Shown here one piece after another: positions 47,452-55,757 of a stretch of 64,000 bases of DNA. Positions within the stretch are counted from its first letter, which is position 1; every line of letters begins with the position of its first letter. Made by a program: the position numbers and the translations under genes. The notes beneath the pieces are model-generated. The model had not been told where the DNA came from. It searched no databases and saw only the letters and a list, made by a program, of their open reading frames with translations. Origin of the DNA: Aurantiacibacter sediminis (GTDB lineage Bacteria; Pseudomonadota; Alphaproteobacteria; Sphingomonadales; Sphingomonadaceae); the NCBI RefSeq assembly GCF_016019885.1, contig NZ_JAEANY010000002.1, positions 124,001 through 188,000 on the forward strand. Direction: 5' to 3'.

Positions 47452-47984
47452 TGAGCCGCATTGGCAAAAAGCCGGTGGCGCTTCCCAGCGGAGTGACCGC
47501 CAAGACCGAAAACGGCGTGCTGAGCGTTAAGGGCCCCAAGGGCGAGCTTAGCATGAGCCAGTTCGACCTGATCGAATACAAGATCGAAGACGGCGAAATC
47601 CAGGTCAACCCGATCAACAAGACGCAGAAGGCGCGTCAGTTCTGGGGCATGCAGCGCACGCTCGTTCAGAACCTGGTCGACGGTGTGACCGAAGGATTCA
47701 CCAAGGTGCTGGAAATCAACGGCGTTGGTTACCGTGCGCAGGCCCAGGGCAAGAAGCTCAAGCTTCAGCTAGGCTTCTCGCACGACATCGACCTCGATGT
47801 TCCGGAAGGCATTGACGTCAAGACCCCCGATCAGACCACGGTCGAGATTTCGGGTATCGATAAGCAGAAGGTCGGTCAGTTCGCTGCCGAGATCCGCGAA
47901 TGGCGCAAGCCTGAGCCTTACAAGGGCAAGGGTGTGAAGTATCGCGGCGAGTACATCTTCCGCAAGGAAGGGAAGAAGAAGTAA
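47451..47984 (+). CDS. rplF: 50S ribosomal protein L6
   Basis: The 177-residue L6 sits near the factor-binding site and the sarcin-ricin loop. It opens [15 protein letters not shown] and has the tandem L6 fold repeats, ending [22 protein letters not shown], the C-terminal motif shared by all L6 proteins. It is coupled to rpsH (TGATG), and rplR follows after one base. Confidence 0.97.
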   Translation: MSRIGKKPVALPSGVTAKTENGVLSVKGPKGELSMSQFDLIEYKIEDGEIQVNPINKTQKARQFWGMQRTLVQNLVDGVTEGFTKVLEINGVGYRAQAQGKKLKLQLGFSHDIDLDVPEGIDVKTPDQTTVEISGIDKQKVGQFAAEIREWRKPEPYKGKGVKYRGEYIFRKEGKKK

Positions 47985-47985
47985 G

Positions 47986-48330
47986 ATGGCAAAGCTCTCT
48001 CTCTTTGAACGTCGTCGCCGCCGCGTGCGGACCGCGCTTCGCAAGCGTTCGGGCGACAAGCCGCGTTTGTCCGTGCACCGCACCGGCAAGCACATCTATG
48101 CGCAGATCATCGATGACAAGGACGGCAAGACCGTCGCCGCAGCAAATACGCTGGGCGAGAAGTCTTCGGGCGCCAATGTCGATGCCGCTGCCAAGGTGGG
48201 CAAGGACATCGCCGCCGCCGCCAAGAAGGCTGGCGTGACCACTGTCGTGTTTGATCGCGGCGGGTTCCTGTTCCATGGCCGCGTGAAAGCGCTGGCCGAT
48301 GCCGCTCGCGAAGGCGGGCTGGAGTTCTGA
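47986..48330 (+). CDS. rplR: 50S ribosomal protein L18
   Basis: The 114-residue L18 brings 5S rRNA into the 50S together with L5. The basic N-terminus [15 protein letters not shown] binds 5S r[19 protein letters not shown] and the C-terminal [19 protein letters not shown] are conserved. Its stop overlaps the rpsE start (TGATG). Confidence 0.96.
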   Translation: MAKLSLFERRRRRVRTALRKRSGDKPRLSVHRTGKHIYAQIIDDKDGKTVAAANTLGEKSSGANVDAAAKVGKDIAAAAKKAGVTTVVFDRGGFLFHGRVKALADAAREGGLEF

Positions 48331-49163
48331 TGATGGCTGACGAAACCAAAAACGAAGAAACCAAGGCGGACACCGTCAAGGAAACGCCGGAAGTGGCCGC
48401 TGCTAAGGCCGCTGCCCAGGTGCAAGAAAACATCGACGGCTCGACCCCGACGCCTAGCGTTACGGGTGAAAGCGAAGCTGCTGCCAACCAGTCGGCTGCG
48501 CAGGGCGCAGAAGGCCGTCCGCGTCAGCGCGGTGGTCGCGACAACAACCGCGGCGGTGGCCGTGACGGTGGTCGTGGTCGTGGTCGCGGTCGTGACGATC
48601 GCCGTGGCGGTCGCGGCGATGATGATGGCGAAGAGCTGATTGAAAAGCTCGTCCACATCAACCGCGTTGCCAAGGTGGTGAAGGGCGGTAAGCGCTTCGG
48701 TTTTGCTGCACTGGTTGTGGTTGGTGACGGCAAGGGCCGCGTCGGCTTCGGCCACGGCAAGGCGCGCGAAGTGCCGGAAGCCATTAACAAGGCGACTGCT
48801 GCTGCAAAGAAGAAAATGATCCGCGTTCCGCTGAAGGAAGGCCGCACGCTTCACCATGATGGCAAGGGCCACTTTGGCGCAGGCCGCGTGGTCGTTCGCT
48901 CGGCACCTCCGGGTACCGGTATCATCGCCGGTGGTCCGATGCGTGCCGTGTTCGAAGCGCTTGGCGTGGCAGACGTGGTGACCAAGTCGGTCGGTACGTC
49001 CAACCCCTACAACATGATCCGCGCCACATTCGATGGCCTGACCAACCAGTCTTCTCCGAAGGCTGTGGCTCAGCGTCGCGGCAAGAAGGTTGCAGACCTT
49101 CTCGGCCGTGGTGGTGCGAGCGAAGCCGAGGCCCAGGCCGACGCTGAAGCTATCGCGGAGTAA
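48330..49163 (+). CDS. rpsE: 30S ribosomal protein S5 with long RG-rich N-terminal extension
   Basis: S5 helps form the mRNA entry site and affects translational accuracy. The canonical protein begins near residue 100 ([20 protein letters not shown]), with [20 protein letters not shown] and the [19 protein letters not shown] core. Before it is an extension of about 99 residues: first acidic and Ala/Glu-rich, then an RGG-box-like stretch (residues 61-95, many RGG and RGRG). The 276-277 residue total compares with 167 in E. coli. Either of two adjacent ATGs may be used. Confidence 0.95.
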   Translation: MMADETKNEETKADTVKETPEVAAAKAAAQVQENIDGSTPTPSVTGESEAAANQSAAQGAEGRPRQRGGRDNNRGGGRDGGRGRGRGRDDRRGGRGDDDGEELIEKLVHINRVAKVVKGGKRFGFAALVVVGDGKGRVGFGHGKAREVPEAINKATAAAKKKMIRVPLKEGRTLHHDGKGHFGAGRVVVRSAPPGTGIIAGGPMRAVFEALGVADVVTKSVGTSNPYNMIRATFDGLTNQSSPKAVAQRRGKKVADLLGRGGASEAEAQADAEAIAE

Positions 49164-49168
49164 TTCAG

Positions 49169-49357
49169 ATGGCTGACAAGAAAACAATCAAGATCAAGCA
49201 GATCGGTTCGCCGATCCGCCGTCCTGAAAACCAGCGCAAGATCCTGATCGGCCTCGGGCTGAACAAGATGCACAAGGTTGTCGAACTGCAGGACACCCCG
49301 GAAGTGCGCGGCGCCATTAAGAAGGTGCCGCACATGGTGGAGATCGTTGAGGGCTAA
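49169..49357 (+). CDS. rpmD: 50S ribosomal protein L30
   Basis: A 62-residue L30, a small two-layer protein of the 50[28 protein letters not shown] is the family signature and the ending PHMVEIVEG is typical. A 100-base gap separates it from rplO. Confidence 0.95.
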   Translation: MADKKTIKIKQIGSPIRRPENQRKILIGLGLNKMHKVVELQDTPEVRGAIKKVPHMVEIVEG

Positions 49358-49457
49358 CGCCTTCAACCTCCGCAAAACAATTTGACGGTGGTGGTCCGCT
49401 CGGTTAGCGGGCAATTCCTTTTTATCAGCGCGAAAACAGCGAAAGCGAGTGCATATT

Positions 49458-49982
49458 ATGAAACTGAATGAAATCCGCGACAACAAAGGCGCCCGCCAGG
49501 ACCGTACCCGCGTCGGACGCGGCATCGGCTCGGGCAAGGGCAAGACCGGTGGCCGTGGTCAGAAGGGCCAGAAGAGCCGTTCGGGCGTTGCCATCAAGGG
49601 CTTCGAAGGCGGCCAGATGCCGCTCCACATGCGCCTTCCGAAGCGCGGCTTCAACAATCCGTTCGGCAAGGAGTATGCCGAAGTGAACCTTGGCCAGGTG
49701 CAGCGCCTTGTCGACGACAAAAAGCTCGATGCCAAGGGCACGATCGATCACGAAGCCCTGAAGGCTGCTGGCGTTGCGCGCGGTGGCAAGGACGGCGTTC
49801 GTCTGCTGGGCAAGGGTGAATTCTCTGCCAAGCTGACTTTCAAGGTTGCCGGTGCATCCAAGGGTGCTGTCGCCGCAGTCGAAAAGGCTGGCGGCAAGGT
49901 CGAAGTGATCGACAAGGGCAAGCCCGAGCACGAAAAGAAGGCCGAGCGTCGCGAGGCCAACAAGGCTAAGAAAGCCGGATAA
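49458..49982 (+). CDS. rplO: 50S ribosomal protein L15
   Basis: The 174-residue L15 is a late-assembling protein with a long Gly/Arg-rich N-terminal extension through 23S rRNA ([21 protein letters not shown]). The C-terminal globular part contains [21 protein letters not shown] Lys/Glu/Ala tail makes it about 30 residues longer than in E. coli. ATG 49458 is chosen; a GTG nine bases earlier is in frame. Confidence 0.96.
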   Translation: MKLNEIRDNKGARQDRTRVGRGIGSGKGKTGGRGQKGQKSRSGVAIKGFEGGQMPLHMRLPKRGFNNPFGKEYAEVNLGQVQRLVDDKKLDAKGTIDHEALKAAGVARGGKDGVRLLGKGEFSAKLTFKVAGASKGAVAAVEKAGGKVEVIDKGKPEHEKKAERREANKAKKAG

Positions 49983-50089
49983 ATTCGAAATTTGGGAAGC
50001 GCGGGTTCGACATCGGGCCTGCGCGTCCCTATCTAGCCTTCCTGAGCCGGGAGGGACCGGCGTCTTGACCAGGATCTGAAAGATTTCTC

Positions 50090-51454
50090 ATGGCTTCACG
50101 CGCCGATAATATCGCAAGCTCGCTCAGCTTCTCCAATTTCTCGAAAGCGACCGAGCTCAAGCAGCGCATCTGGTTCACCATCGGTGCACTGATCGTTTTC
50201 CGTTTCCTCAGCTTCGTGCCGCTTCCCGGCGTGAATCCGATGATTCTGGAGACCCTTTACGATCAGACGCGCGGCGGCATTCTCGACATGTTCAACATGT
50301 TCTCCGGCGGATCGCTGGAGCGTATGAGCCTCATCGCGCTTGGTGTGATGCCGTATATTACGGCCTCGATCGTCGTGCAGCTCGCATCCTCGCTTCACCC
50401 CAGCCTGATGGCGTTGAAGAAGGAAGGCGAAGCTGGGCGCAAGAAGCTCAACCAGTACACCCGTTACGGTACAGTTTTCCTGTGCGCGATCCAGGGCTGG
50501 TTCCTCGCTTCCGGCCTCGAAGCCTACGGCGCGCAAAGCGGCCTGCAGGCTGTCGTAAACCCCGGCATCATGTTCAAGGTCGTGGCTGTCATCAACCTTG
50601 TCGGCGGCACCATGTTCTTGCTGTGGCTGGGTGAGCAGATCACCGCGCGCGGCATCGGCAATGGCGTTTCGCTTATCATCATGGCGGGCATCGTTGCCCA
50701 GTTCCCGACCTTTACGGCTAACCTTTTCGAAGGTGGCCGTTCGGGCTCCATCAGCAGCGGGCTCATCGTCGGCCTTGTGATCATGTTGATCATCTTGATC
50801 CTAGTGATCTGTTTCTTCGAGCGTGCACAGCGCCGCCTGCTGATCCAGTATCCCAAGCGCGCCACGCAGCGCGGCGGGATGCAGGCAGACCGTTCGCACC
50901 TGCCTCTGAAGCTCAACACTGCCGGTGTGATTCCGCCGATCTTCGCTAGCTCGCTGCTGCTGCTGCCGCTAACGATCACGCAGTTTGCCGGTAACTCGAT
51001 CGACACGACCAGCACCGGTGGCAGCATCATCCAGACGCTGAACCAGTACCTGGCGCATGGGCAGCCGCTCTACATGCTGCTGTACGGTCTTGGGATCATC
51101 TTCTTCTGCTTCTTCTACACCGCTGTCGTCTTCAATCCGGAAGACACCGCTGAGAACCTCAAGAAGCAGGGTGGCTTTATTCCTGGCATCCGCCCGGGCA
51201 AGCGCACCGCCGATTATCTCGACTATGTGCTCAGCCGCATCACCGTGGTCGGCGCGATCTACCTGACCGCAGTCTGCGTTATTCCCGAATGGGGTATCGC
51301 CCAGACCGGCCTGCCGCTGTTCCTTGGCGGTACCAGCCTGCTGATTGTGGTGAACGTTACGGTCGATACGATCAGCCAGATCCAGTCCCACCTTCTTGCC
51401 CACCAATATGGTGATCTCATCAAAAAGGCTAAGTTGAAGGGACGGATGCGCTAG
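50090..51454 (+). CDS. secY: Preprotein translocase subunit SecY
   Basis: The 454-residue channel subunit of the Sec translocon with ten transmembrane helices. Marks are RIWFTIGALIVFRFLSFVPLPG (helix 1), GGSLERMSLIALGVMPYITASI (plug and helix 2 region), and the cytoplasmic loops with QRRLLIQYPKRATQRGG and GFIPGIRPGKRTADYLD. It exports the many signal-peptide proteins seen in this window. It follows rplO by 107 bases and precedes adk, as in most bacteria. Confidence 0.97.
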   Translation: MASRADNIASSLSFSNFSKATELKQRIWFTIGALIVFRFLSFVPLPGVNPMILETLYDQTRGGILDMFNMFSGGSLERMSLIALGVMPYITASIVVQLASSLHPSLMALKKEGEAGRKKLNQYTRYGTVFLCAIQGWFLASGLEAYGAQSGLQAVVNPGIMFKVVAVINLVGGTMFLLWLGEQITARGIGNGVSLIIMAGIVAQFPTFTANLFEGGRSGSISSGLIVGLVIMLIILILVICFFERAQRRLLIQYPKRATQRGGMQADRSHLPLKLNTAGVIPPIFASSLLLLPLTITQFAGNSIDTTSTGGSIIQTLNQYLAHGQPLYMLLYGLGIIFFCFFYTAVVFNPEDTAENLKKQGGFIPGIRPGKRTADYLDYVLSRITVVGAIYLTAVCVIPEWGIAQTGLPLFLGGTSLLIVVNVTVDTISQIQSHLLAHQYGDLIKKAKLKGRMR

Positions 51455-51496
51455 GCTAGCCCTGTTCGTCCAAGCAACAGGGATTCGCTCAGCCAT

Positions 51497-52147
51497 ATGA
51501 ACATCATCCTTCTCGGCCCTCCGGGTGCTGGCAAAGGCACGCAGGCTAACCTGCTCGTTGACAACCACGGCATGCGCCAGCTCTCCACCGGAGACATGCT
51601 GCGCGCCGCAGTCAAAGCGCAAACGCCGGTTGGCCTCGAAGCCAAGGCTGTGATGGAGCGCGGTGAGCTGGTGTCGGACGAAATCGTCTCGGCGCTTATC
51701 GATGCCGAGCTGAACGCTATGGATGCGGAGACTGGCGCTATTTTCGATGGCTTCCCGCGCACCGCACCGCAGGCGGCGATGCTGGAAGAGATTCTCGCCA
51801 AGCACGATCGCAAGCTCGATCTGGTAGTCGAACTCGTCGTCGATGAAGATGCTCTGGTCGACCGCGTCACCGGTCGTTACACATGCGCCAATTGCGGTGA
51901 GGGCTATCACGATCGCCACAAGCAGCCTGCCGTCGAGGGCGTGTGCGACAAATGCGGCTCAACCGAATTCAAGCGGCGCAAGGACGATACTGAAGAGACC
52001 GTGCGCATGCGCATGAAGGAATATCGCGCCAAGACCGCGCCGATCTTGCCGGTCTATGAACCGCGCGGCATCGTACACCGGGTGGACGGCATGGCGTCGA
52101 TCGACGAAGTGACCTCTGCCATAGAGAAGGTCTTGGCTTCGGCCTGA
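51497..52147 (+). CDS. adk: Adenylate kinase
   Basis: A 216-residue enzyme that interconverts AMP plus ATP and 2 ADP. The P-loop is GPPGAGKGTQA at residue 7, then STGDMLRAAVK for AMP and DGFPRTAPQA near 84. The LID is the long type with four zinc cysteines (CANCGEGYHDR and CDKCGS), which is less common in Gram-negative bacteria than the Cys-free LID. Length and context next to secY are standard. Confidence 0.96.
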   Translation: MNIILLGPPGAGKGTQANLLVDNHGMRQLSTGDMLRAAVKAQTPVGLEAKAVMERGELVSDEIVSALIDAELNAMDAETGAIFDGFPRTAPQAAMLEEILAKHDRKLDLVVELVVDEDALVDRVTGRYTCANCGEGYHDRHKQPAVEGVCDKCGSTEFKRRKDDTEETVRMRMKEYRAKTAPILPVYEPRGIVHRVDGMASIDEVTSAIEKVLASA

Positions 52148-52189
52148 TCCTGCGGCTATCCCTCTCTCGCACCACGCGGGAGGGATTTT

Positions 52190-52750
52190 ATGTATCGTAC
52201 CGGTCTACTTTTGGCTGCCGCAGCTTTCGCCGTCGCGCCTGCCAGCGCCTCGGCCGAAATCATCGAAAGCGAGAATGGCGGCTTTGCAAGCAGGCATAGC
52301 GTTGTGGTTGCTGCGAGCAGGGCGGATGTCTGGCGCGAATTGGTCCATCCGGAAAACTGGTGGACGCACACATGGTCGAACGATGCACATAATCTGCACC
52401 TCGATGCGCGAGCCGGTGGATGCTTTTGTGAAGCTCTGCCGCCGACAGATGGCTGGGCCGCTGGTTCGGTCGAGCACATGCGCGTGGTGATGGTGATGCC
52501 GGGCTCGCTCTTGCGTATGTCCGGATCGCTCGGGCCATTGCAGGCGGAAGGCCTCACCGGAACGCTCACCGTCACTTTGGCGGAGGAAAGCGAGGGCACG
52601 CGGATTACCTGGGATTACATTACCGGCGGACAGGCGCGCTTCCCGGTCGAGGAATTTGGGCCGATTGTCGATGGTGTGCAGGCGGAATTTCTGGGCGGTC
52701 TTGTCGCGCGGTTGGGGGACGAAACTGTCTCTGCAGCAAGCGAAAGTTAA
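52190..52750 (+). CDS. Exported SRPBCC domain protein
   Basis: A 186-residue protein with a signal peptide (cleavage near SASA-E, residue 22) followed by a START/SRPBCC-like fold: RHSVVVAASRADVWRELVHPENWW, then GTLTVTLAEESEGTRITWDYITGG. Such domains bind hydrophobic ligands; the export signal makes a periplasmic role likely. It interrupts the usual adk-rpsM junction. Its ribosome site (GGGAGGG) lies in the 3' arm of a hairpin after adk (52159-52183), so expression could be limited by structure. Confidence 0.75.
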   Translation: MYRTGLLLAAAAFAVAPASASAEIIESENGGFASRHSVVVAASRADVWRELVHPENWWTHTWSNDAHNLHLDARAGGCFCEALPPTDGWAAGSVEHMRVVMVMPGSLLRMSGSLGPLQAEGLTGTLTVTLAEESEGTRITWDYITGGQARFPVEEFGPIVDGVQAEFLGGLVARLGDETVSAASES

Positions 52751-52758
52751 CGCCAATT

Positions 52759-52787
52759 TTGACTAGCGCGCGGCGCGGCGCTATAGA
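52759..52787 (+). promoter_or_regulatory. Alpha operon promoter P1
   Basis: TTGACT (52759-52764), 17 bases, TATAGA (52782-52787). Both hexamers and the spacing are close to the sigma-70 consensus. It lies right after the SRPBCC gene and would drive rpsM-rpsK-rpoA-rplQ with a leader of about 250 bases. Confidence 0.75.
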
Positions 52788-52848
52788 CTGTATCACAACA
52801 CGGGAAGACCGGAACGGGCTGCGGATGCCGCAGGCTCGCTTTCGCCTG

Positions 52849-52877
52849 TTGACGTAGAGGGGGAATCACCCTATCTG
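52849..52877 (+). promoter_or_regulatory. Alpha operon promoter P2
   Basis: TTGACG (52849-52854), 17 bases, TATCTG (52872-52877), 90 bases downstream of P1. A small hairpin CTGCGG-AT-GCCGCAG (52819-52833) lies between the two. Tandem promoters are common for ribosomal operons. Confidence 0.6.
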
Positions 52878-53044
52878 CGCCCTTCATTCGTTCAATTATC
52901 ACAGATTTGTGTGCTTTGCCGTGCGCGCTGCGTCCGCCGGGCTCCCGCTTTGAAGATGATAGGGCGAGAATGAAAGCTATGAGATAGAGGCAGCTCAAGA
53001 CCTTGCAGGACTTGAAAAATCCTCTGTGGAGCATGGAGATTTAA

Positions 53045-53413
53045 GTGGCTCGTATTGCCGGGGTAAATATCCCCACAAATAAGCGTGTGATCATCGCGCT
53101 CACCTATATTCACGGAATCGGTTCGACATCTGCGAAGAAGATCGTCGACAAGATCGGTATCGATCACGCGACCCGTGTGCAGGACCTTACCGATCAGGAA
53201 GTCCTGCAGATTCGCGAAACCATCGATGCTGATTACACGGTGGAAGGCGACCTTCGTCGTAACACCGCGATGAACATCAAGCGTCTGATGGACCTGCGGT
53301 CCTATCGCGGCCTGCGTCACCGTAACGGTCTTCCCGTTCGCGGTCAGCGCACCCACACCAACGCCCGCACCCGCAAGGGCAAGGCCAAGCCGATCGCCGG
53401 CAAGAAGAAGTAA
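53045..53413 (+). CDS. rpsM: 30S ribosomal protein S13
   Basis: The 122-residue S13 in the 30S head contacts the P-site tRNA and bridges to L5. It opens with a GTG start ([18 protein letters not shown]) and has [18 protein letters not shown] (helix-hairpin-helix) and [18 protein letters not shown] in the tail. First gene of the alpha operon behind two promoters. Confidence 0.97.
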   Translation: MARIAGVNIPTNKRVIIALTYIHGIGSTSAKKIVDKIGIDHATRVQDLTDQEVLQIRETIDADYTVEGDLRRNTAMNIKRLMDLRSYRGLRHRNGLPVRGQRTHTNARTRKGKAKPIAGKKK

Positions 53414-53471
53414 GCTGCGGGTCTAGACCCACAGGCTTTTTCCTTCTTTCGAGATACGAGGAACAGAGAAA

Positions 53472-53861
53472 ATGGCACGCGAACCAGGCCGAGTAAGGCG
53501 CCGCGACAAAAAGAACATTTCAAGCGGTGTTGCGCACGTCAACGCCAGCTTCAACAACACCATGATCACCATCACCGATGCGCAGGGCAATGCAATCAGC
53601 TGGTCCAGCGCGGGCATGATGGGCTTCAAGGGCAGCCGCAAGTCCACTCCGTATGCAGCACAGGTTGCAGCGGACGATGCCGGAAAGAAAGCCGCCGAAC
53701 ACGGCGTGCGTACCCTCGAAGTCGAGATCAAGGGTCCGGGTTCGGGCCGCGAAAGCGCGCTTCGTGCCCTGCAGGCGGTGGGTTTCACCATCACCTCGAT
53801 CCGTGACGTGACGCCGATCCCGCATAACGGTGTGCGGCCGTCCAAGCGTCGCCGCGTCTGA
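53472..53861 (+). CDS. rpsK: 30S ribosomal protein S11
   Basis: The 129-residue S11 of the platform lines the mRNA exit. It has [22 protein letters not shown], the universally conserved ENRRT-less variant core, [18 protein letters not shown] and the ending [18 protein letters not shown]. In E. coli rpsD (S4) follows; here rpoA follows directly, as in other alphaproteobacteria. Confidence 0.97.
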   Translation: MAREPGRVRRRDKKNISSGVAHVNASFNNTMITITDAQGNAISWSSAGMMGFKGSRKSTPYAAQVAADDAGKKAAEHGVRTLEVEIKGPGSGRESALRALQAVGFTITSIRDVTPIPHNGVRPSKRRRV

Positions 53862-53910
53862 TCGAAGCCTGCCGCGGGGCACCTGCCTCGCAAACACAGT
53901 CATCGCATCG

Positions 53911-53941
53911 GCCGCGGCGGTTCAACCACCCCGCGGCTTTT
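53911..53941 (+). terminator. Hairpin with short T-run between rpsK and rpoA
   Basis: GCCGCGG (53911-53917) pairs with CCGCGGC (53931-53937), extended inside by GGT-TCA-ACC and followed by TTTT. It could reduce transcription into rpoA or be a processing site. Confidence 0.5.
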
Positions 53942-53970
53942 GCGCAACCTAGATACCTTAGGGGAAGTCC

Positions 53971-55026
53971 ATGTCCGTCAATACGAAGAACTGGCAGGAA
54001 CTGAAGAAGCCCAACACGCTCGACATCAAGGAAGGCGCCGACAAGAAGCGTAAAGCTACTTTCGTTGCTGAGCCGCTTGAGCGTGGTTATGGCCTGACAC
54101 TCGGCAACGCCCTGCGCCGTGTGCTCCTGTCCAGCCTTCAGGGTGCCGCGATCACCTCGATCAAGATCGAAAACGTCCTGCACGAGTTCAGCTCGCTTGC
54201 CGGTGTGCGTGAAGACGTCACCGACATCGTCCTGAACGTGAAGCAGATCGCGCTCAAAATGGAAGGCGAAGGCCCCAAGCGCCTGCAGCTTTCCGCAACC
54301 GGCCCGGCCGAAGTCAAGGCTGGTGACATCGCCGTTTCGGGCGACATCGAAGTCCTCAACAAGGACCTCGTGATCTGCCATCTCGACGAAGGCGCAACGC
54401 TCAACATGGAGCTGACCGCCGACACCGGTAAGGGCTACGCCCCGGCGGTCGCCAACCGCCCGGCTGATGCACCCATTGGCCTGATCCCGGTCGACAGCCT
54501 GTATTCGCCTATCAAGCAGGTCAGCTACAAGGTCGAAAACGCCCGCGTGGGCCAGGAACTCGACTTCGACAAGCTGAACCTGACAATCGAGACCGACGGC
54601 ACGATCACCCCTGAAGATGCGATCGCCTATGCAGCGCGCATCCTGCAGGACCAGCTGACGCTGTTCGTCCACTTCGAAGACGGTATCCCGCAGCCGCAGA
54701 GCGCCATGATCGGCGTTGCTGCAGAGCCGCAGGAAAGCGACACCAACCAGCTCAACCGCTACCTTCTCAAGAAGGTGGACGAGCTGGAACTGTCGGTGCG
54801 TTCGGCCAACTGCCTCAAGAACGACAACATCATCTATATCGGCGATCTGGTCCAGAAGACCGAAGCCGAGATGCTGCGCACGCCGAATTTCGGTCGCAAG
54901 TCGCTCAACGAGATCAAGGAAGTTCTTTCCAGCATGGGTCTGCGCCTCGGCATGGATATCCCGGGCTGGCCGCCTGAGAACATCGAAGAAATGGCCAAGA
55001 AGCTCGAACAGGAACTTCTGGGTTAA
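53971..55026 (+). CDS. rpoA: RNA polymerase alpha subunit
   Basis: The 351-residue alpha subunit. The N-terminal assembly domain includes [25 protein letters not shown] near residue 32, followed by the dimer and beta-contact regions. After a linker, the C-terminal DNA-binding domain has [25 protein letters not shown] and [19 protein letters not shown], with Arg and Asn of the UP-element contact. The length is a little more than in E. coli (329). Spacer to rplQ holds a REP-like pair. Confidence 0.97.
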   Translation: MSVNTKNWQELKKPNTLDIKEGADKKRKATFVAEPLERGYGLTLGNALRRVLLSSLQGAAITSIKIENVLHEFSSLAGVREDVTDIVLNVKQIALKMEGEGPKRLQLSATGPAEVKAGDIAVSGDIEVLNKDLVICHLDEGATLNMELTADTGKGYAPAVANRPADAPIGLIPVDSLYSPIKQVSYKVENARVGQELDFDKLNLTIETDGTITPEDAIAYAARILQDQLTLFVHFEDGIPQPQSAMIGVAAEPQESDTNQLNRYLLKKVDELELSVRSANCLKNDNIIYIGDLVQKTEAEMLRTPNFGRKSLNEIKEVLSSMGLRLGMDIPGWPPENIEEMAKKLEQELLG

Positions 55027-55032
55027 GGCAAA

Positions 55033-55100
55033 TGTCGTCACCCCAGCGAAAGCTGGGGTCTCGATTTCCGAAGAGATCCCAGCTTTCGCTGGGATGACGT
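55033..55100. repeat. Inverted pair of REP-like palindromes
   Basis: Two hairpin units in opposite orientation: CACCCCAGC-GAAA-GCTGGGGT (from 55035) and ATCCCAGC-TTTC-GCTGGGAT (ending about 55098), each bounded by CGTCA or its complement TGACG. The unit is that seen at 14902. It lies between rpoA and rplQ within one operon, so may shape mRNA stability. Confidence 0.7.
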
Positions 55101-55183
55101 TAGAGGGCAAAGGTGGCGGCCCAAACAGTCACCAGCATCGGGCTACCTCATACGGGCCCCCTACGAACTGAAGGAAGATAAAA

Positions 55184-55603
55184 ATGCGTCACGGTATTTC
55201 CGGCCGTAAGCTCAGCCGTAAGTCTCAGCACCGTACCGCCATGTTCCGCAACATGGCTGCTGCGCTGATCAAGCATGAGCAGATCCTCACCACGACTGCC
55301 AAGGCGAAGGAAATTCGCCCCTATGTCGAAAAGCTGATCACGCTCGCAAAGCGTGGCGGCCTGTCGAACCGTCGTCTTGCGGCCGCTCGCCTCATGGACG
55401 ATGCGCAGCTGGCCAAGCTGTTCGACACATTGGCAGAGCGTTATGCTGATCGTGAAGGCGGCTACACCCGCATCATCAAGGCCGGCTACCGCGCAAGCGA
55501 CGCCGCAGCCATCGCCTACATCGAACTCGTCGATCGTGACGAGGACGCCAAGGGCCAGGACAGCGGCCCGGTGATGACCGAGGACGATTTCGAAGACGCG
55601 TAA
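55184..55603 (+). CDS. rplQ: 50S ribosomal protein L17
   Basis: The 139-residue L17 lies near the exit tunnel. [20 protein letters not shown] is the invariant start, with [20 protein letters not shown] following. The C-terminal 20 residues are acidic ([20 protein letters not shown]). Last gene of the ribosomal superoperon, flanked on both sides by paired palindromic repeats. Confidence 0.97.
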   Translation: MRHGISGRKLSRKSQHRTAMFRNMAAALIKHEQILTTTAKAKEIRPYVEKLITLAKRGGLSNRRLAAARLMDDAQLAKLFDTLAERYADREGGYTRIIKAGYRASDAAAIAYIELVDRDEDAKGQDSGPVMTEDDFEDA

Positions 55604-55607
55604 ATAG

Positions 55608-55690
55608 CCGTCACCCCAGCGGAGGCTGGGGTCTGGTTGTTAAGCGTCGAAATCTGTTTGGGCAGATCCCAGCTTTCGCTGGGATGACGG
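55608..55690. repeat. Inverted pair of REP-like palindromes
   Basis: CACCCCAGC-GGAG-GCTGGGGT and ATCCCAGC-TTTC-GCTGGGAT in opposite orientation, bounded by CGTCA and TGACGG, with about 30 bases between the units. Same family as at 55033 and 14902. Positioned after rplQ, it could be the 3' boundary of the superoperon transcript. Confidence 0.7.
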
Positions 55691-55757
55691 AATTCAGGGC
55701 TGCCGGAGCGATCCGGCGGCCCTTTTCTTTTGCGCGAATGCTGGCACAGTGCGCGCC

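Noticed and set aside
52747-53034. Minus-strand 95-residue frame before rpsM
   Set aside because: It covers the two alpha operon promoters and leader on the opposite strand and has no family features.
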